DNA of 64,000 nucleotides from Pseudarthrobacter albicanus (GTDB lineage Bacteria; Actinomycetota; Actinomycetes; Actinomycetales; Micrococcaceae), in NCBI RefSeq assembly GCF_018224015.1, contig NZ_JAGPOT010000029.1, positions 1 to 64,000 of the forward strand, read 5' to 3'. A model generated the notes under the pieces. That model saw nothing but the letters and a program-made list of their open reading frames with translations. It was not told where the DNA came from and searched no databases. Positions 15,074-23,526 of this stretch are shown here, one piece after another (position 1 is the first letter of the stretch; the number at the start of each line of letters is the position of its first letter). The translations under genes and the position numbers were made by a program.

Positions 15074-17812
15074 CTACTTCTTGGCGGCAGCCTTGCGTGC
15101 GGGAGCCTTGCGGGCCGTCGTCGTCCGCTTGACCGGGCCCCTGGCGCGCTTCTCGGCGAGCAGCTCGACGGCCTGTTCGCGGGTCAGCTCCTCCAGGGCG
15201 GTGGTGCGCGGCACGGTGATGTTGGTGACGCCGTCGGTGATGTACGGGCCGAAGCGGCCTTCCTTCACCACGATGTTCTTCTCCGAGACCGGGTCCGGAC
15301 CGAATTCGGCCAGCGGCGGCACCGCGGCACGGGCCCCGCGCTGCTTGGGCTGGGAGTAGATCTCCAGCGCCTGTTCCAGCGAGATAGTGAAGATTTCCTC
15401 TTCCGAGCCGATGGACCGGGAATCCGTACCCTTCTTCAGGTACGGGCCGAACCGGCCGTTCTGCACGGTGATGGGGTTGCCGTCGCCGTCCTGGCCGAGG
15501 ACCCGGGGCAGGCTCATCAGCTGCAGGGCCTCGTCCAGGGTGATCGTTTCGACGCTCATCGAGGCGAACAGCGACCCGGTGCGCGGCTTGGCCTTGACGG
15601 GCTTCTTCGGCGGCTTGGGCTTGCCGTTCTTGTAGTACTCCACCGGGGCGTTGGCCAGCTGCTCGGCCGTGGGCTCCGGGATGATCTCCGTGACGTAGGC
15701 GCCGTAGCGGCCGTTCTTGGCCACCACCGTATGCCCGGTGTGCGGGTCCGCACCCAGCACACGCTCTTCCGGCGCCGCGGTCTCCATCAGCTCGATCGCC
15801 TTGGCAGGCGTCAGTTCATCCGGCGCCAGGTCCTCGGGGACGTTCGCCCGGGCGGATTCGACTACCTCGCCGGTCTCCGGATCCACTACGGCGACGGAGC
15901 TCTCCAGGTACGGGCCGAACTTCCCGACACGCAGCGTGATGCCGTCTGTGATCGGAATGGAGTTGATCTCGCGGGCGTCGATCTCGCCCAGGTTGTTCAC
16001 GATGCTCAGCAGGCCGGAACCGGCATCCTCGCCGAAGTAGAAGTGCTTCAGCCAGGTGGGCCCGGCCGCCTGGCCGTTGGCGATCTTGTCCAGGTCCGCT
16101 TCCATGTCCGCCGTGAACTCGTAGTCCACATAGTCCTTGAAGTGCTGCTCCAGCAGCCGGACCACGGAGAACGCGATCCAGCTGGGGACCAGCGCGGAGC
16201 CCTGCTTGCGGACGTAGCCGCGGTCCTGGATCGTGGAAATCGTGGAGGCATAGGTCGACGGGCGGCCGATGCCCTTCTTTTCGAGTTCCGCTGTCAGCGA
16301 GGCTTCGGTGAAGCGCGGCGGCGGGGACGTCTCATGCCCGACGGCGATGATCTCCGAGGCGGTCAGCGCGTCGTCCTTGGCGACGTTCGGGAGGCGGCGT
16401 GCTTCCTCGGACTCGTCGTCGCCGCGGCTTTCGTCCTTGCCCTCTTCGTAGGCGGCCAGGAAGCCGGGGAAGGTGATGACGGTGCCGGAGGCCGAGAATT
16501 CGGCGTCGCGGCCGGCGGCCGCGCCGCCCACAGCGACCGCGCCGAGGCGGATCGTCGCGGTGGAGCCCTTGGCGTCGGCCATCTGCGAGGCGACGGTGCG
16601 CTTCCAGATCAGCTCGTAGAGCCGGAATTCGTCGCCGGAGAGCTGCTTGGCCACCTGGGCCGGGGTGCGGAAGGAGTCACCGGCGGGGCGGATGGCCTCG
16701 TGGGCTTCCTGCGCGTTGGCGGCCTTGCCGCTGTAGACCCGCGGCGACGCCGGAACGTACTCGGGGCCATACAGCTCGGAGGCCTGCCGGCGTGCGGCGG
16801 TGACGGCCTCGTTGCTCAGCGCGGAGGAGTCCGTACGCATGTACGTGATGTAGCCGTTTTCGTAGAGGCGCTGGGCCACCTGCATCGTGCTCTTGGAGCT
16901 GAACCGCAGCTTGCGGCCTGCCTCCTGCTGCAGTGTGGAGGTGGTGAACGGCGCTGCCGGGCGGCGGGTGTACGGCTTCGTCTCAACCGAGCGGACCCGG
17001 AAATCAGCGTCCTGCAGCCCTGCCGCGAGCGTCGTGGCGAGCTCCTCGTGCAGGTGCACGACGTTGCGGGAGGTGAGCTCGCCGTTGTCGTTGAAGTCGC
17101 GGCCGCTGGCCACCCTGGTGCCGTCCACCGCGGCCAGTTTCGCCTTGAACGACGCCGAAGCGGCGCCGAACTGGCCGGTCAGGTCCCAGTAGGAGGCGGC
17201 CCTGAACGCCATGCGCTCACGCTCGCGGTCCACCACCATGCGGGTCACGACCGACTGCACGCGGCCGGCGGACAGACCGCGGGCCACCTTGCGCCACAGC
17301 ACCGGGGAGATCTCGTAGCCGTAGAGGCGGTCCAGCACGCGGCGGGTTTCCTGCGCGTCGACCAGGTCCTGGTCCACATCGCGCAGGTTGTCCATGGCAC
17401 GGTGGATGGCTTCCTTGGTGATTTCGCCGAAGGTCATCCGGTAGACCGGGACCTTCGGCTTGAGGACCTCCAGCAGGTGCCACGCGATGGCCTCGCCCTC
17501 GCGGTCCCCATCGGTTGCGAGATAGAGGGCGTCGGCATCCTTGAGCTGGGCCTTGAGCTCGGCGACCTTCTTCTTCTTGTCCGAGGACACCACGTAATAG
17601 GGCTTGAAGTCGTTTTCAATGTCGACGGCGAACTTGCCGACCGAGGTCTTCTTCAGTTCCGCGGGGAGCTCCGAGGGCTGCGGGAGGTCCCGGATGTGAC
17701 CGATGGAGGCCTCGACGATGAAGCCCTCGCCGAGGTACTTGGCGATGGTCTTGCTCTTGGCGGGAGACTCTACGATCACGAGTTTCTTGCCGGTTTTGGC
17801 CTTGCTTGGCAC
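15074..17812 (-). CDS. topA: DNA topoisomerase I
   Basis: Type IA topoisomerase of 912 residues that relaxes negative supercoils through a 5'-phosphotyrosine. The toprim domain begins KKLVIVESPAKSKTIAKYLG with the acidic DGDREGEA; the catalytic tyrosine is in YITYMRTDSSALS. After residue 590 come repeated GRFGPYL/GRYGAYV modules instead of Cys zinc fingers, ending in a Lys/Ala tail (KAPARKAAAKK), as in mycobacterial TopA. The GTG start at 17812 (VPSKAKTGKK) has TAGGAG upstream and matches the family; a longer frame upstream does not. Confidence 0.96.
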   Translation of the reverse strand: MPSKAKTGKKLVIVESPAKSKTIAKYLGEGFIVEASIGHIRDLPQPSELPAELKKTSVGKFAVDIENDFKPYYVVSSDKKKKVAELKAQLKDADALYLATDGDREGEAIAWHLLEVLKPKVPVYRMTFGEITKEAIHRAMDNLRDVDQDLVDAQETRRVLDRLYGYEISPVLWRKVARGLSAGRVQSVVTRMVVDRERERMAFRAASYWDLTGQFGAASASFKAKLAAVDGTRVASGRDFNDNGELTSRNVVHLHEELATTLAAGLQDADFRVRSVETKPYTRRPAAPFTTSTLQQEAGRKLRFSSKSTMQVAQRLYENGYITYMRTDSSALSNEAVTAARRQASELYGPEYVPASPRVYSGKAANAQEAHEAIRPAGDSFRTPAQVAKQLSGDEFRLYELIWKRTVASQMADAKGSTATIRLGAVAVGGAAAGRDAEFSASGTVITFPGFLAAYEEGKDESRGDDESEEARRLPNVAKDDALTASEIIAVGHETSPPPRFTEASLTAELEKKGIGRPSTYASTISTIQDRGYVRKQGSALVPSWIAFSVVRLLEQHFKDYVDYEFTADMEADLDKIANGQAAGPTWLKHFYFGEDAGSGLLSIVNNLGEIDAREINSIPITDGITLRVGKFGPYLESSVAVVDPETGEVVESARANVPEDLAPDELTPAKAIELMETAAPEERVLGADPHTGHTVVAKNGRYGAYVTEIIPEPTAEQLANAPVEYYKNGKPKPPKKPVKAKPRTGSLFASMSVETITLDEALQLMSLPRVLGQDGDGNPITVQNGRFGPYLKKGTDSRSIGSEEEIFTISLEQALEIYSQPKQRGARAAVPPLAEFGPDPVSEKNIVVKEGRFGPYITDGVTNITVPRTTALEELTREQAVELLAEKRARGPVKRTTTARKAPARKAAAKK

Positions 17813-17972
17813 GGTGCTCCTACAGAAAAAGGTTGCTCGGGCAGATGCGCCCATACCCGCCTAGTTCACCATATTTTGGGGGATCCCGCGCATTCGGGTG
17901 AAAAACCCGCCCTTCCTGCCGTGCCGCCCGGACGTCTGGAAGCAGGCCATTTCCGGGCCCCAAGAGGTCGCT

Positions 17973-18611
17973 TCAGGCGGTACCGCGGTCATCCGGAATC
18001 ATCGACCACATCGTCGCCATGCGTTGGGCGCCCTCCGGCACATGGCCGGGGTCTTCCAGCTCGTAGTCCCGCAGCAGCGCGAAAAGTTTCTCCGTCAGCT
18101 CGGCCCGCTGGGCCGGCGTGAGGTACAGCAGATTGCTGGCCAGCACGACGGAGGAGGAGTCGGCCGCCTCACCGCGGCGGCGCCGCTCATCGCGGGTCCT
18201 GGCGTAGGCGTCCACGCGGCGACGGAAGGCATGGAGTTCCAGATCGAGGACCGCGAATTCCGGGCTTGCCACTCCCCCGCCCGAGTTGATGCTGAAGTCG
18301 GTGCCCGCGGCTTTCCAGCGCCGTTCGCGGGCGTCCCCGGCGGTGGCGGCCGGCACCACGATGCCCCATTTCTGCAGCACCCTCAGGTGGTAGCTCATGG
18401 CGCTGGGGGTGAGCCCGGTCTGTGCGGCGAGTTCGGTGGCGGTCCGGCTCACCTGGGTGGAAAACAGCTCGGAAATGACCTCAAGCCGGGCGGCGTGGGC
18501 CAGCGCCCGGATCGCCTTCGGGTCCGTGATTTCCACTTTGTTCTCCGGGCGCGGCCCTCGTTTGGCGGCCGCTGGAACCCGGGACTCCGCCGTCGGGATT
18601 TCTGCATCCAC
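17973..18611 (-). CDS. ArsR-type helix-turn-helix regulator
   Basis: Regulator of 212 residues. After a 28-residue variable start it shows an ArsR-like winged helix (IRALAHAARLEVISELF, TELAAQTGLTPSAMSYHLRVL, WGIVVPA). The rest (from about residue 110) is helical with an alpha-helical dimerisation-like region rich in Arg/Glu. The same type is commonly found alone in Arthrobacter genomes; the ligand and targets are unknown. It lies 160 bp upstream of topA on the same strand and is not obviously co-transcribed. Confidence 0.82.
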   Translation of the reverse strand: MDAEIPTAESRVPAAAKRGPRPENKVEITDPKAIRALAHAARLEVISELFSTQVSRTATELAAQTGLTPSAMSYHLRVLQKWGIVVPAATAGDARERRWKAAGTDFSINSGGGVASPEFAVLDLELHAFRRRVDAYARTRDERRRRGEAADSSSVVLASNLLYLTPAQRAELTEKLFALLRDYELEDPGHVPEGAQRMATMWSMIPDDRGTA

Positions 18612-18720
18612 CCCATCAGTCTACCGAGCCACGCCAAGCTCTGAAAGGAATGTTTGACACCTTGACCCGCCCCCGCGGGGCCGGCCGCCGGCGGCGGGGC
18701 AGCCCGCGGGTCGGGCAGCC

Positions 18721-18779
18721 GTCAGGCGGGCAGCAGGAAGCCGTCAGGCGGGCAGCCGTCAGGCGGGGAGCAGGAAGCC
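18721..18779. repeat. Three direct repeats at the 3' end of the methyltransferase gene
   Basis: GTCAGGCGGGCAGC-type units begin at 18721, 18743 and 18758; the first and third are followed by the same AGGAAGCC. The third unit spans the stop codon (18759-18761) and last codons of the methyltransferase gene, so the other two are duplicated copies of the gene's end left outside the frame. Confidence 0.7.
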
Positions 18780-20453
18780 CTCGTGGACCAGGTTCCCCAC
18801 GTCGCCGAGGAGCCCGACGCGGAAGGCCCCGGCGTCGAAGTCTTCGCCGCCGCCGAGCAGCGCCTCCAGGGCGCCGATGATCTGCGCGACGGACAGCTCG
18901 CCGTCGCACGCCGAGACGAAGCCGGCCAGTTCGGTGCTGAGCAGGTTGGTGCGGCGCAGCCCGGCGCCCTGGCGCAGCAGGATGACGCCGGGGTGCTCGG
19001 CCCCGGGGCGCTGGTGCCGCTCCTCGGTGACGTCCTCGGCGACCAGCAGATGCGCGGCCGCCAGATCGTGGGCGGCCAGCCAGTCGGCGCGTTCGACGGC
19101 GGCGCCCAGGTGCGGGCCGACGGGCTGCTCGATCGGGTAGGTGATCTCCTCGAAGCGGGAGATCACCACACCGGAGCCTTCCGCCGGGCGCCGCAGCCAG
19201 ACCATCCCGAAGCCGATGCCCTCGACCCTGCGGGAGGCGAAGTCGGCCAGGTACGCGGCGTAGGAGTCCTGGTAGAGCCGGCGGTCACGGGATTCCGAGG
19301 CGTCCTGCAGCCAGGTTTCGGCGTACTGCTCCGGTCCCACCTGCTCGCGCTGGATGAACCACACGTCCACGTCCGGACCGGCCCAGCTTCGCGGCCGTTC
19401 AGCCCAGGGCGTCCCCGCCGGGATTTCCCAGTTGCCCAGGAGCTGGGCCGTGCCGCCCGGCGCGAGGACGGACGGCAGGGCCCCCACGAGGGACGCGACG
19501 ATCTCGTCCCCGGGGAGCCCGCCGTCGCGGTAGGTGAACTGGTCCGCGGCCGCCTCGCCGGCGCTGCGCGGCGTGATGACGAACGGCGGGTTGGAGACCA
19601 CGAGCTCGAACTCCTCCCCCGCCACCGGCTCGAGCATCGAGCCCAGCCGCAGGCTCACCCGGACCTCGAGGTCGGCCGGGTCCAGCCCCAGCTCGGCGGC
19701 GTTGAGCAGGAGATTGAAGCGGGTGAAGGCCAGCGCGCGCTCCGAGATGTCCGTGGCCGTCACGTGCCCGGCATGGTGCAGCAGGTGGAAGGACTGGATG
19801 CCGCACCCGGTGCCGAGGTCCAGGGCCCGGGCCACATGCCGGCGGGCGGTGACCTGCACGAGGGTGGCGGACGCCTGCCCGATCCCGAGCACGTGGTCGT
19901 GGCGCAGGACGCCGGGGCGCTGGTGGGCGGCGAGATCACTGGCCACCCACAGGTCCGCCCCGCCGCCGCCGGTATCCATTGCGGCTGTATCCGTTGCGGC
20001 GGTATCCGTCGCGGCTGCGCCCTTTCCGGCTTCGCCTGTTGCGGCTGCGCCGTCCCACCCGTACGGCCGCAGGTCCACCTTCGCCTGGACCAGGCCGTCC
20101 GCTGACCGCTCCACGAGGCCCAGTTCCAGCAGGCCGTCCGTGCGGATGCCGGGCAGGGCGGCGTCGAGCGTCACCCCCTGCTGCGGCTCGGCCAGCAGCC
20201 ACAGGCGGACGACGGCGGCGAGCGCCGCCGTCGTCGGCTCACCGCCGGCGGCGGCCTCCGTGACGGCCAGTGCGGGGATGAGCTGGTCCCGGCCCAGGGC
20301 GGAGTGCGCGGCCGCACCGAGCAGGCCCGCGACGCCCTCGACGGTGTAGCCGATGGCGTTCAGGTCCGAGGCCAGCGTGCCGAGCAGCCCGGGAAGGTCA
20401 CTGCGCGGAGCGTCGGGGGTGTTGCCGGCCGTGAAATGCGTTGAGGGAGTCAC
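18759..20453 (-). CDS. Class I SAM-dependent methyltransferase (HemK/PrmC-like core)
   Basis: Predicted N-methyltransferase of 564 residues. The central domain has SAM-binding motif I (ARALDLGTGCGIQSFHLL) and the amino-group methyltransferase motif VVSNPPFVITPR (NPPF), as in PrmC and small rRNA/DNA methyltransferases. The N-terminal 250 residues form a helical domain common to actinobacterial relatives, and about 140 residues follow the core. A Thr/Ala-rich stretch with repeated TDTAA units (around residues 145-160) looks like a recently expanded linker. The target is unknown: a protein glutamine or rRNA are both possible. Confidence 0.8.
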   Translation of the reverse strand: MTPSTHFTAGNTPDAPRSDLPGLLGTLASDLNAIGYTVEGVAGLLGAAAHSALGRDQLIPALAVTEAAAGGEPTTAALAAVVRLWLLAEPQQGVTLDAALPGIRTDGLLELGLVERSADGLVQAKVDLRPYGWDGAAATGEAGKGAAATDTAATDTAAMDTGGGGADLWVASDLAAHQRPGVLRHDHVLGIGQASATLVQVTARRHVARALDLGTGCGIQSFHLLHHAGHVTATDISERALAFTRFNLLLNAAELGLDPADLEVRVSLRLGSMLEPVAGEEFELVVSNPPFVITPRSAGEAAADQFTYRDGGLPGDEIVASLVGALPSVLAPGGTAQLLGNWEIPAGTPWAERPRSWAGPDVDVWFIQREQVGPEQYAETWLQDASESRDRRLYQDSYAAYLADFASRRVEGIGFGMVWLRRPAEGSGVVISRFEEITYPIEQPVGPHLGAAVERADWLAAHDLAAAHLLVAEDVTEERHQRPGAEHPGVILLRQGAGLRRTNLLSTELAGFVSACDGELSVAQIIGALEALLGGGEDFDAGAFRVGLLGDVGNLVHEGFLLPA

Positions 20454-20493
20454 CGGACAAGTTTAGTCGCCGCCGGGTTTACCAGCCGCCGGG

Positions 20494-20937
20494 TCATCGT
20501 CCGGACTGGAAGTGCCGCTCCGCGTAGATCCGGAGGGCGTCACGGACGAAGGCTGCCCCGGACTCGCCGCCGTAGTTCGCGCTGAAGCGGGGATCGGCCA
20601 CGTACATCTCGCCGAGGCCGGTCACGTACCCCCTGATGTCACCGTTGCTGCCTGCGGCGTGGGCCGCCGCGGGAGTCCCCGGAATCGCTCTGAGCCATTC
20701 GACCTGCCGCCGGGCCAGTTGCTGCGCCTCGTCGCTGTCGGCCGCGGCACCGGACTGCGCCGCCGCGATCCAGTCGCTGCCCAGTTGCCGGGAGCGCTGC
20801 TTCCAGGCGTCCTTCTCTTCGGCCCCCATGCCGCGCCACCAGGCGTCACCCTTCGCGTACGCGTCCTTGCCCCAGCGGTCCTCCACCTCCTCCTGGTACC
20901 GGGTGTGGTCAAAGCCGTCAAACATTTTCTCCGCCAT
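20494..20937 (-). CDS. TipAS-like short form from an internal start
   Basis: The ATG at 20937 (MAEKMFDGFD, codon 114 of the long gene) is preceded at once by a very strong purine-rich ribosome site (20956-20941: GAAAGGAGGAGGAGAG). Translation here gives 147 residues made only of the ligand domain. In Streptomyces lividans, TipAS (144 residues) is made the same way from tipA and acts as a drug trap. The site is seen directly; that it is used is inferred. Confidence 0.65.
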   Translation of the reverse strand: MAEKMFDGFDHTRYQEEVEDRWGKDAYAKGDAWWRGMGAEEKDAWKQRSRQLGSDWIAAAQSGAAADSDEAQQLARRQVEWLRAIPGTPAAAHAAGSNGDIRGYVTGLGEMYVADPRFSANYGGESGAAFVRDALRIYAERHFQSGR

Positions 20938-21276
20938 GATCTCTCCTCCTCCTTTCACTGCCTCAAGGGTCCGCCGGACCGAATCAATCTGCCGGGCCAG
21001 CCGGTCCTGTTCCTGCCGCAGCCACTCGAGGTGGCGGCCCAGCGCCTTTTCCGCATCCGATTCGTGGTCCAGGACCTCCGCTATGGCCGGCAGTCCGAGC
21101 CCGAGTTCGCGAAGGAGCAGGATCCGCTGCAGCCGGACCAGCGCGGCGTGGCCGTAGTAGCGGTAGCCGTTGTCGCCGGTGCGGCTGGGTTTGAGCAGCC
21201 CGATCTCGTCATAGTGGCGCAGGGTCCGGCTCGTCGTGCCGGCGAGCTTCGCGATCTGCTGCACGGACCAGTCCAC
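20494..21276 (-). CDS. TipA-like MerR-family activator (long form)
   Basis: Activator of 260 residues. Residues 1-70 are a MerR winged helix (VQQIAKLAGTTSRTLRHYDE, GYRYYGHAALVRLQ), followed by a coiled-coil linker (about 75-112) and a TipAS-type ligand domain (from about 114: YQEEVEDRWGKDAY, ending PRFSANYGGESGAAFVRDALRIYAERH-like; typical globin-like drug-binding fold). In Streptomyces, TipA binds thiopeptides such as thiostrepton; many TipA-like proteins bind other drugs. The GTG start at 21276 has GGAGGGG upstream. The promoter has a MerR-type 19-bp spacer, so autoactivation is likely. A separate short product can start inside the gene. Confidence 0.9.
   Translation of the reverse strand: MDWSVQQIAKLAGTTSRTLRHYDEIGLLKPSRTGDNGYRYYGHAALVRLQRILLLRELGLGLPAIAEVLDHESDAEKALGRHLEWLRQEQDRLARQIDSVRRTLEAVKGGGEIMAEKMFDGFDHTRYQEEVEDRWGKDAYAKGDAWWRGMGAEEKDAWKQRSRQLGSDWIAAAQSGAAADSDEAQQLARRQVEWLRAIPGTPAAAHAAGSNGDIRGYVTGLGEMYVADPRFSANYGGESGAAFVRDALRIYAERHFQSGR
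20941..20956 (-). promoter_or_regulatory. Internal ribosome binding site for the TipAS-like product
   Basis: Minus strand GAAAGGAGGAGGAGAG, ending 3 bp before the ATG at 20937; stronger than the site of the full-length start. It falls in codons for a Val-Lys-Gly-Gly-Gly-Glu stretch between linker and ligand domain. Confidence 0.7.
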
Positions 21277-21332
21277 GGCCCCTCCGTCCTCGTTGCGGGT
21301 GCGGCGCCCGCCGTTGCGGACCCGATACCCCG

Positions 21333-21363
21333 ACTCTAAAGGTTAACGTTGCGTCAAGGTCAA
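21333..21363 (-). promoter_or_regulatory. MerR-type promoter with 19-bp spacer
   Basis: Minus strand: -35 TTGACC (21363-21358), 19-bp spacer, -10 TAGAGT (21338-21333). The long spacer holds the imperfect dyad TTGAC-gcaac-GTTAA. This is the layout of promoters activated by MerR proteins that untwist DNA, here 57 bp before the GTG of the TipA-like gene itself. Confidence 0.7.
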
Positions 21364-21447
21364 GACGACGCCGGAGCCTGCGTCCGGCCGGACGCCCGGC
21401 GCCCCGGTAAGGCAGGAACCTCCGTCCCCGCGCGGTAAGTTGGAGGA

Positions 21448-21909
21448 ATGCTTTTCCCTCCCACTCCCCCTGGCCCTTTGGGCTGTCGCGCGCCGCGGCG
21501 GTTGCTCGCGGGCGCTGCTGCCGCCGCCGTCGTCCTGGCCGCGACCGCGTGTTCCCCGGCCGGATCCATCGAATCCGCCGATGTTCCGGCCTGGCAGGCC
21601 ACGGCGCTGCCCGCAGCCACCGGAACTGTGCTGGCGGATGCGGGCAAGATCCTCAACCGCGATCCGATCGTCAGGGCCGCGTCCGGTGTTCCGGCCGGCA
21701 GCTACACCCTGACGGTCAGCTGCGACGGCGGCGGCAAGATGTTCTTCGCAGTCTCCCTCGACGGCAAGCAGCTGGCCGAGGCGGGGGCGGCGTGCAACGG
21801 CAGCCGCGAAACGGCAAAGATCACGGTGCCGGCGACCGGCGCTGTCCAGATCAGCACCCAGAGCGTGGATCCGCCGCTGATCTACGCCTACCATCTGGCG
21901 GCGGAGTAG
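21448..21909 (+). CDS. Putative small lipoprotein, upstream member of a related pair
   Basis: Predicted secreted lipoprotein of 153 residues. A basic start (CRAPRRLL) and Ala-rich core lead to a lipobox LAATAC at about residue 35. The mature part is all-beta looking with SYTLTVSCDGGGKMFF and a last strand PPLIYAYHLAAE. No family recognised. The ATG is only one base after GGAGG, which is unusually close, so the exact start is not certain. The second lipoprotein gene 130 bp downstream shares the C-terminal pattern. Confidence 0.65.
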   Translation: MLFPPTPPGPLGCRAPRRLLAGAAAAAVVLAATACSPAGSIESADVPAWQATALPAATGTVLADAGKILNRDPIVRAASGVPAGSYTLTVSCDGGGKMFFAVSLDGKQLAEAGAACNGSRETAKITVPATGAVQISTQSVDPPLIYAYHLAAE

Positions 21910-22038
21910 CCACCTCCTGGGGTGCCGGCCGCCGCCGCGGCGGGCGCGATCCGGATCGCCAGCCCCGACGCCGGCCCCCACGCCGGCCCCGGGCCAGGGT
22001 CTATGGTTTTTCGTGCCGGGCTGGCTTAAAGTCAGGGT

Positions 22039-22584
22039 ATGCCCCCTGTCCTGGCAAAGTGGGTGCCGCGACAGCGCACCGTGGCCGCCGCCGTCGTGCT
22101 TTTGGTTGCCCTGCTTCTTGGGTCGCTGCTGGCCGGCTGCGAGTACGTGGACGAAGACAACTACCGGGACGAAGGGACCGCCGCCGCGTCGGCCCCTCCC
22201 CCGACGGGCGCGGCCCTGCCGCAGGACCCGGCGCTGAGCCAGCCCGTTGCCGGAGCGGAGCTGGACAAGTGGGTCAAGCAGGTCCTGCCCAGCGCCGAAG
22301 GCCAGGTGTTCCACACCGGCTCCGGATCGTTGGATGCCGGCGCCGAACGGAGCGAGACCACCGGGCAGCTTCCCAGCGGCACCTACACAGTCACCCTGGC
22401 TTGCCGGAGCACGTCCCGGGTCTCCTTTTCCGTCCGCAACGGGGAAGAGGAACTGATCGATCTGACCCTGCGCTGCGGGACGTCAAGGGTCAATGTGGTG
22501 TCCTTGGCCGCAGATACGGTCCTCACCGTCAAAATGGAAGCAAACAGTCCGGCGAACTACGCCTACCGGGTGAACCGGATCTGA
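22039..22584 (+). CDS. Putative small lipoprotein, downstream member of a related pair
   Basis: Predicted lipoprotein of 181 residues with lipobox LLAGC at about residue 34. The mature half begins with an acidic, Pro-rich linker, then TYTVTLACRSTSRVSFSVRNG and ends ANYAYRVNRI. The strand pattern and the closing Tyr-Ala-Tyr segment match the protein encoded just upstream (TLTVSC ... IYAYHL), suggesting an old tandem duplication with strong divergence. Function unknown; likely anchored on the outer face of the membrane. Confidence 0.65.
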   Translation: MPPVLAKWVPRQRTVAAAVVLLVALLLGSLLAGCEYVDEDNYRDEGTAAASAPPPTGAALPQDPALSQPVAGAELDKWVKQVLPSAEGQVFHTGSGSLDAGAERSETTGQLPSGTYTVTLACRSTSRVSFSVRNGEEELIDLTLRCGTSRVNVVSLAADTVLTVKMEANSPANYAYRVNRI

Positions 22585-22632
22585 GAACGCAGCGGCACGC
22601 CTTGGGCTGGAGCACGGCGCAGGCTGCACGGC

Positions 22633-23526
22633 TCAGGCGGTGCAGCCCTCGGGGCAGCGCAGCGTTTCCGGACTGGCAGCGCACTGCGCGCAATAGAGCG
22701 TCAGGGTCCGGCAGCTCGGGTTGGAACAGTTCTCAAACTTGCTCGTGGGCGCCGCGCAGCGGACACACTCGCCGATGGTCTTGGCCTCCTCGCTGAATTC
22801 GAGGTGCATCCGCTTGTCGAAGACGTACAGCGAGCCTTCCCACAGGCCCCGGTCCTTGAAGGCCTCGCCGTAGCGGACGATGCCGCCGTCGAGCTGGTAG
22901 ACCTCCTTGAAACCGCGGTTCACCATGAGGCTGGACAGCACTTCGCAGCGGATTCCGCCGGTGCAGTAGGTGACGACCGGCTTGTCCTTGAGCGAGTCGT
23001 ACTTGCCGGAGTCGAGCTCCTTGATGAAGTCGTGGGTGGTGGCGACGTCGGGGACGATGGCGTCCTTGAACTTTCCGATCCGGGCCTCGAAGCCGTTGCG
23101 CCCGTCGAAGAACACCACCTCGTCGCCGGCTTCCTTCTTGGACTCCACGAGCCGGTGAAGTTCCTCGGGCTGCAGATGCGTGCCGCCGCCCACGACGCCG
23201 TTGCCGTCCACGATGAGCTCGCCCGGGGCGCCGAAGGACACGATCTCGTCGCGGACCTTGACGCTCAGACGCGGGAAGTCCGCGGCGCCGCCGTCGGACC
23301 ATTTCACGTCGATGCCGTGGAACCCCTTGTATTCACGGGTGGTCTTGACGTACTGCTTGACGGCGCTGATCTCTCCGCCGACAGTCGCATTGATGCCGTC
23401 CTTGGAGATGAGGATGCGGCCGGTCAGCCCGAGTTTCTCGCACAGGGCGCGCTGCCAGAGCCGGATGGCGTCCGGGTCGGCGAGAGGGGTAAAGCCGTAA
23501 AAGAGCACAATTCGGTTCCAAGCCAC
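22633..23526 (-). CDS. trhO: tRNA uridine(34) hydroxylase (rhodanese-domain, YceA/TrhO family)
   Basis: Cytoplasmic tRNA-modifying enzyme of 297 residues that makes 5-hydroxyuridine at the wobble position using oxygen. The N-terminal acylphosphatase-like region ([32 protein letters not shown]) is followed by a rhodanese domain with the active loop [11 protein letters not shown] (Cys). The C-terminus holds a Cys-rich zinc-like cluster (CVRCAAP, NCSNPSC, CAQC, CPEGC). The GTG at 23526 ([12 protein letters not shown]) is the family start; longer frames upstream are GC-rich noise. Confidence 0.93.
   Translation of the reverse strand: MAWNRIVLFYGFTPLADPDAIRLWQRALCEKLGLTGRILISKDGINATVGGEISAVKQYVKTTREYKGFHGIDVKWSDGGAADFPRLSVKVRDEIVSFGAPGELIVDGNGVVGGGTHLQPEELHRLVESKKEAGDEVVFFDGRNGFEARIGKFKDAIVPDVATTHDFIKELDSGKYDSLKDKPVVTYCTGGIRCEVLSSLMVNRGFKEVYQLDGGIVRYGEAFKDRGLWEGSLYVFDKRMHLEFSEEAKTIGECVRCAAPTSKFENCSNPSCRTLTLYCAQCAASPETLRCPEGCTA

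Noticed and set aside
15014..18121. Open frame of over 1000 codons antisense to topA
   Set aside because: Typical shadow frame in GC-rich DNA: Arg/Gly/Val/His-rich composition, no domain, and it exactly mirrors the topA gene.
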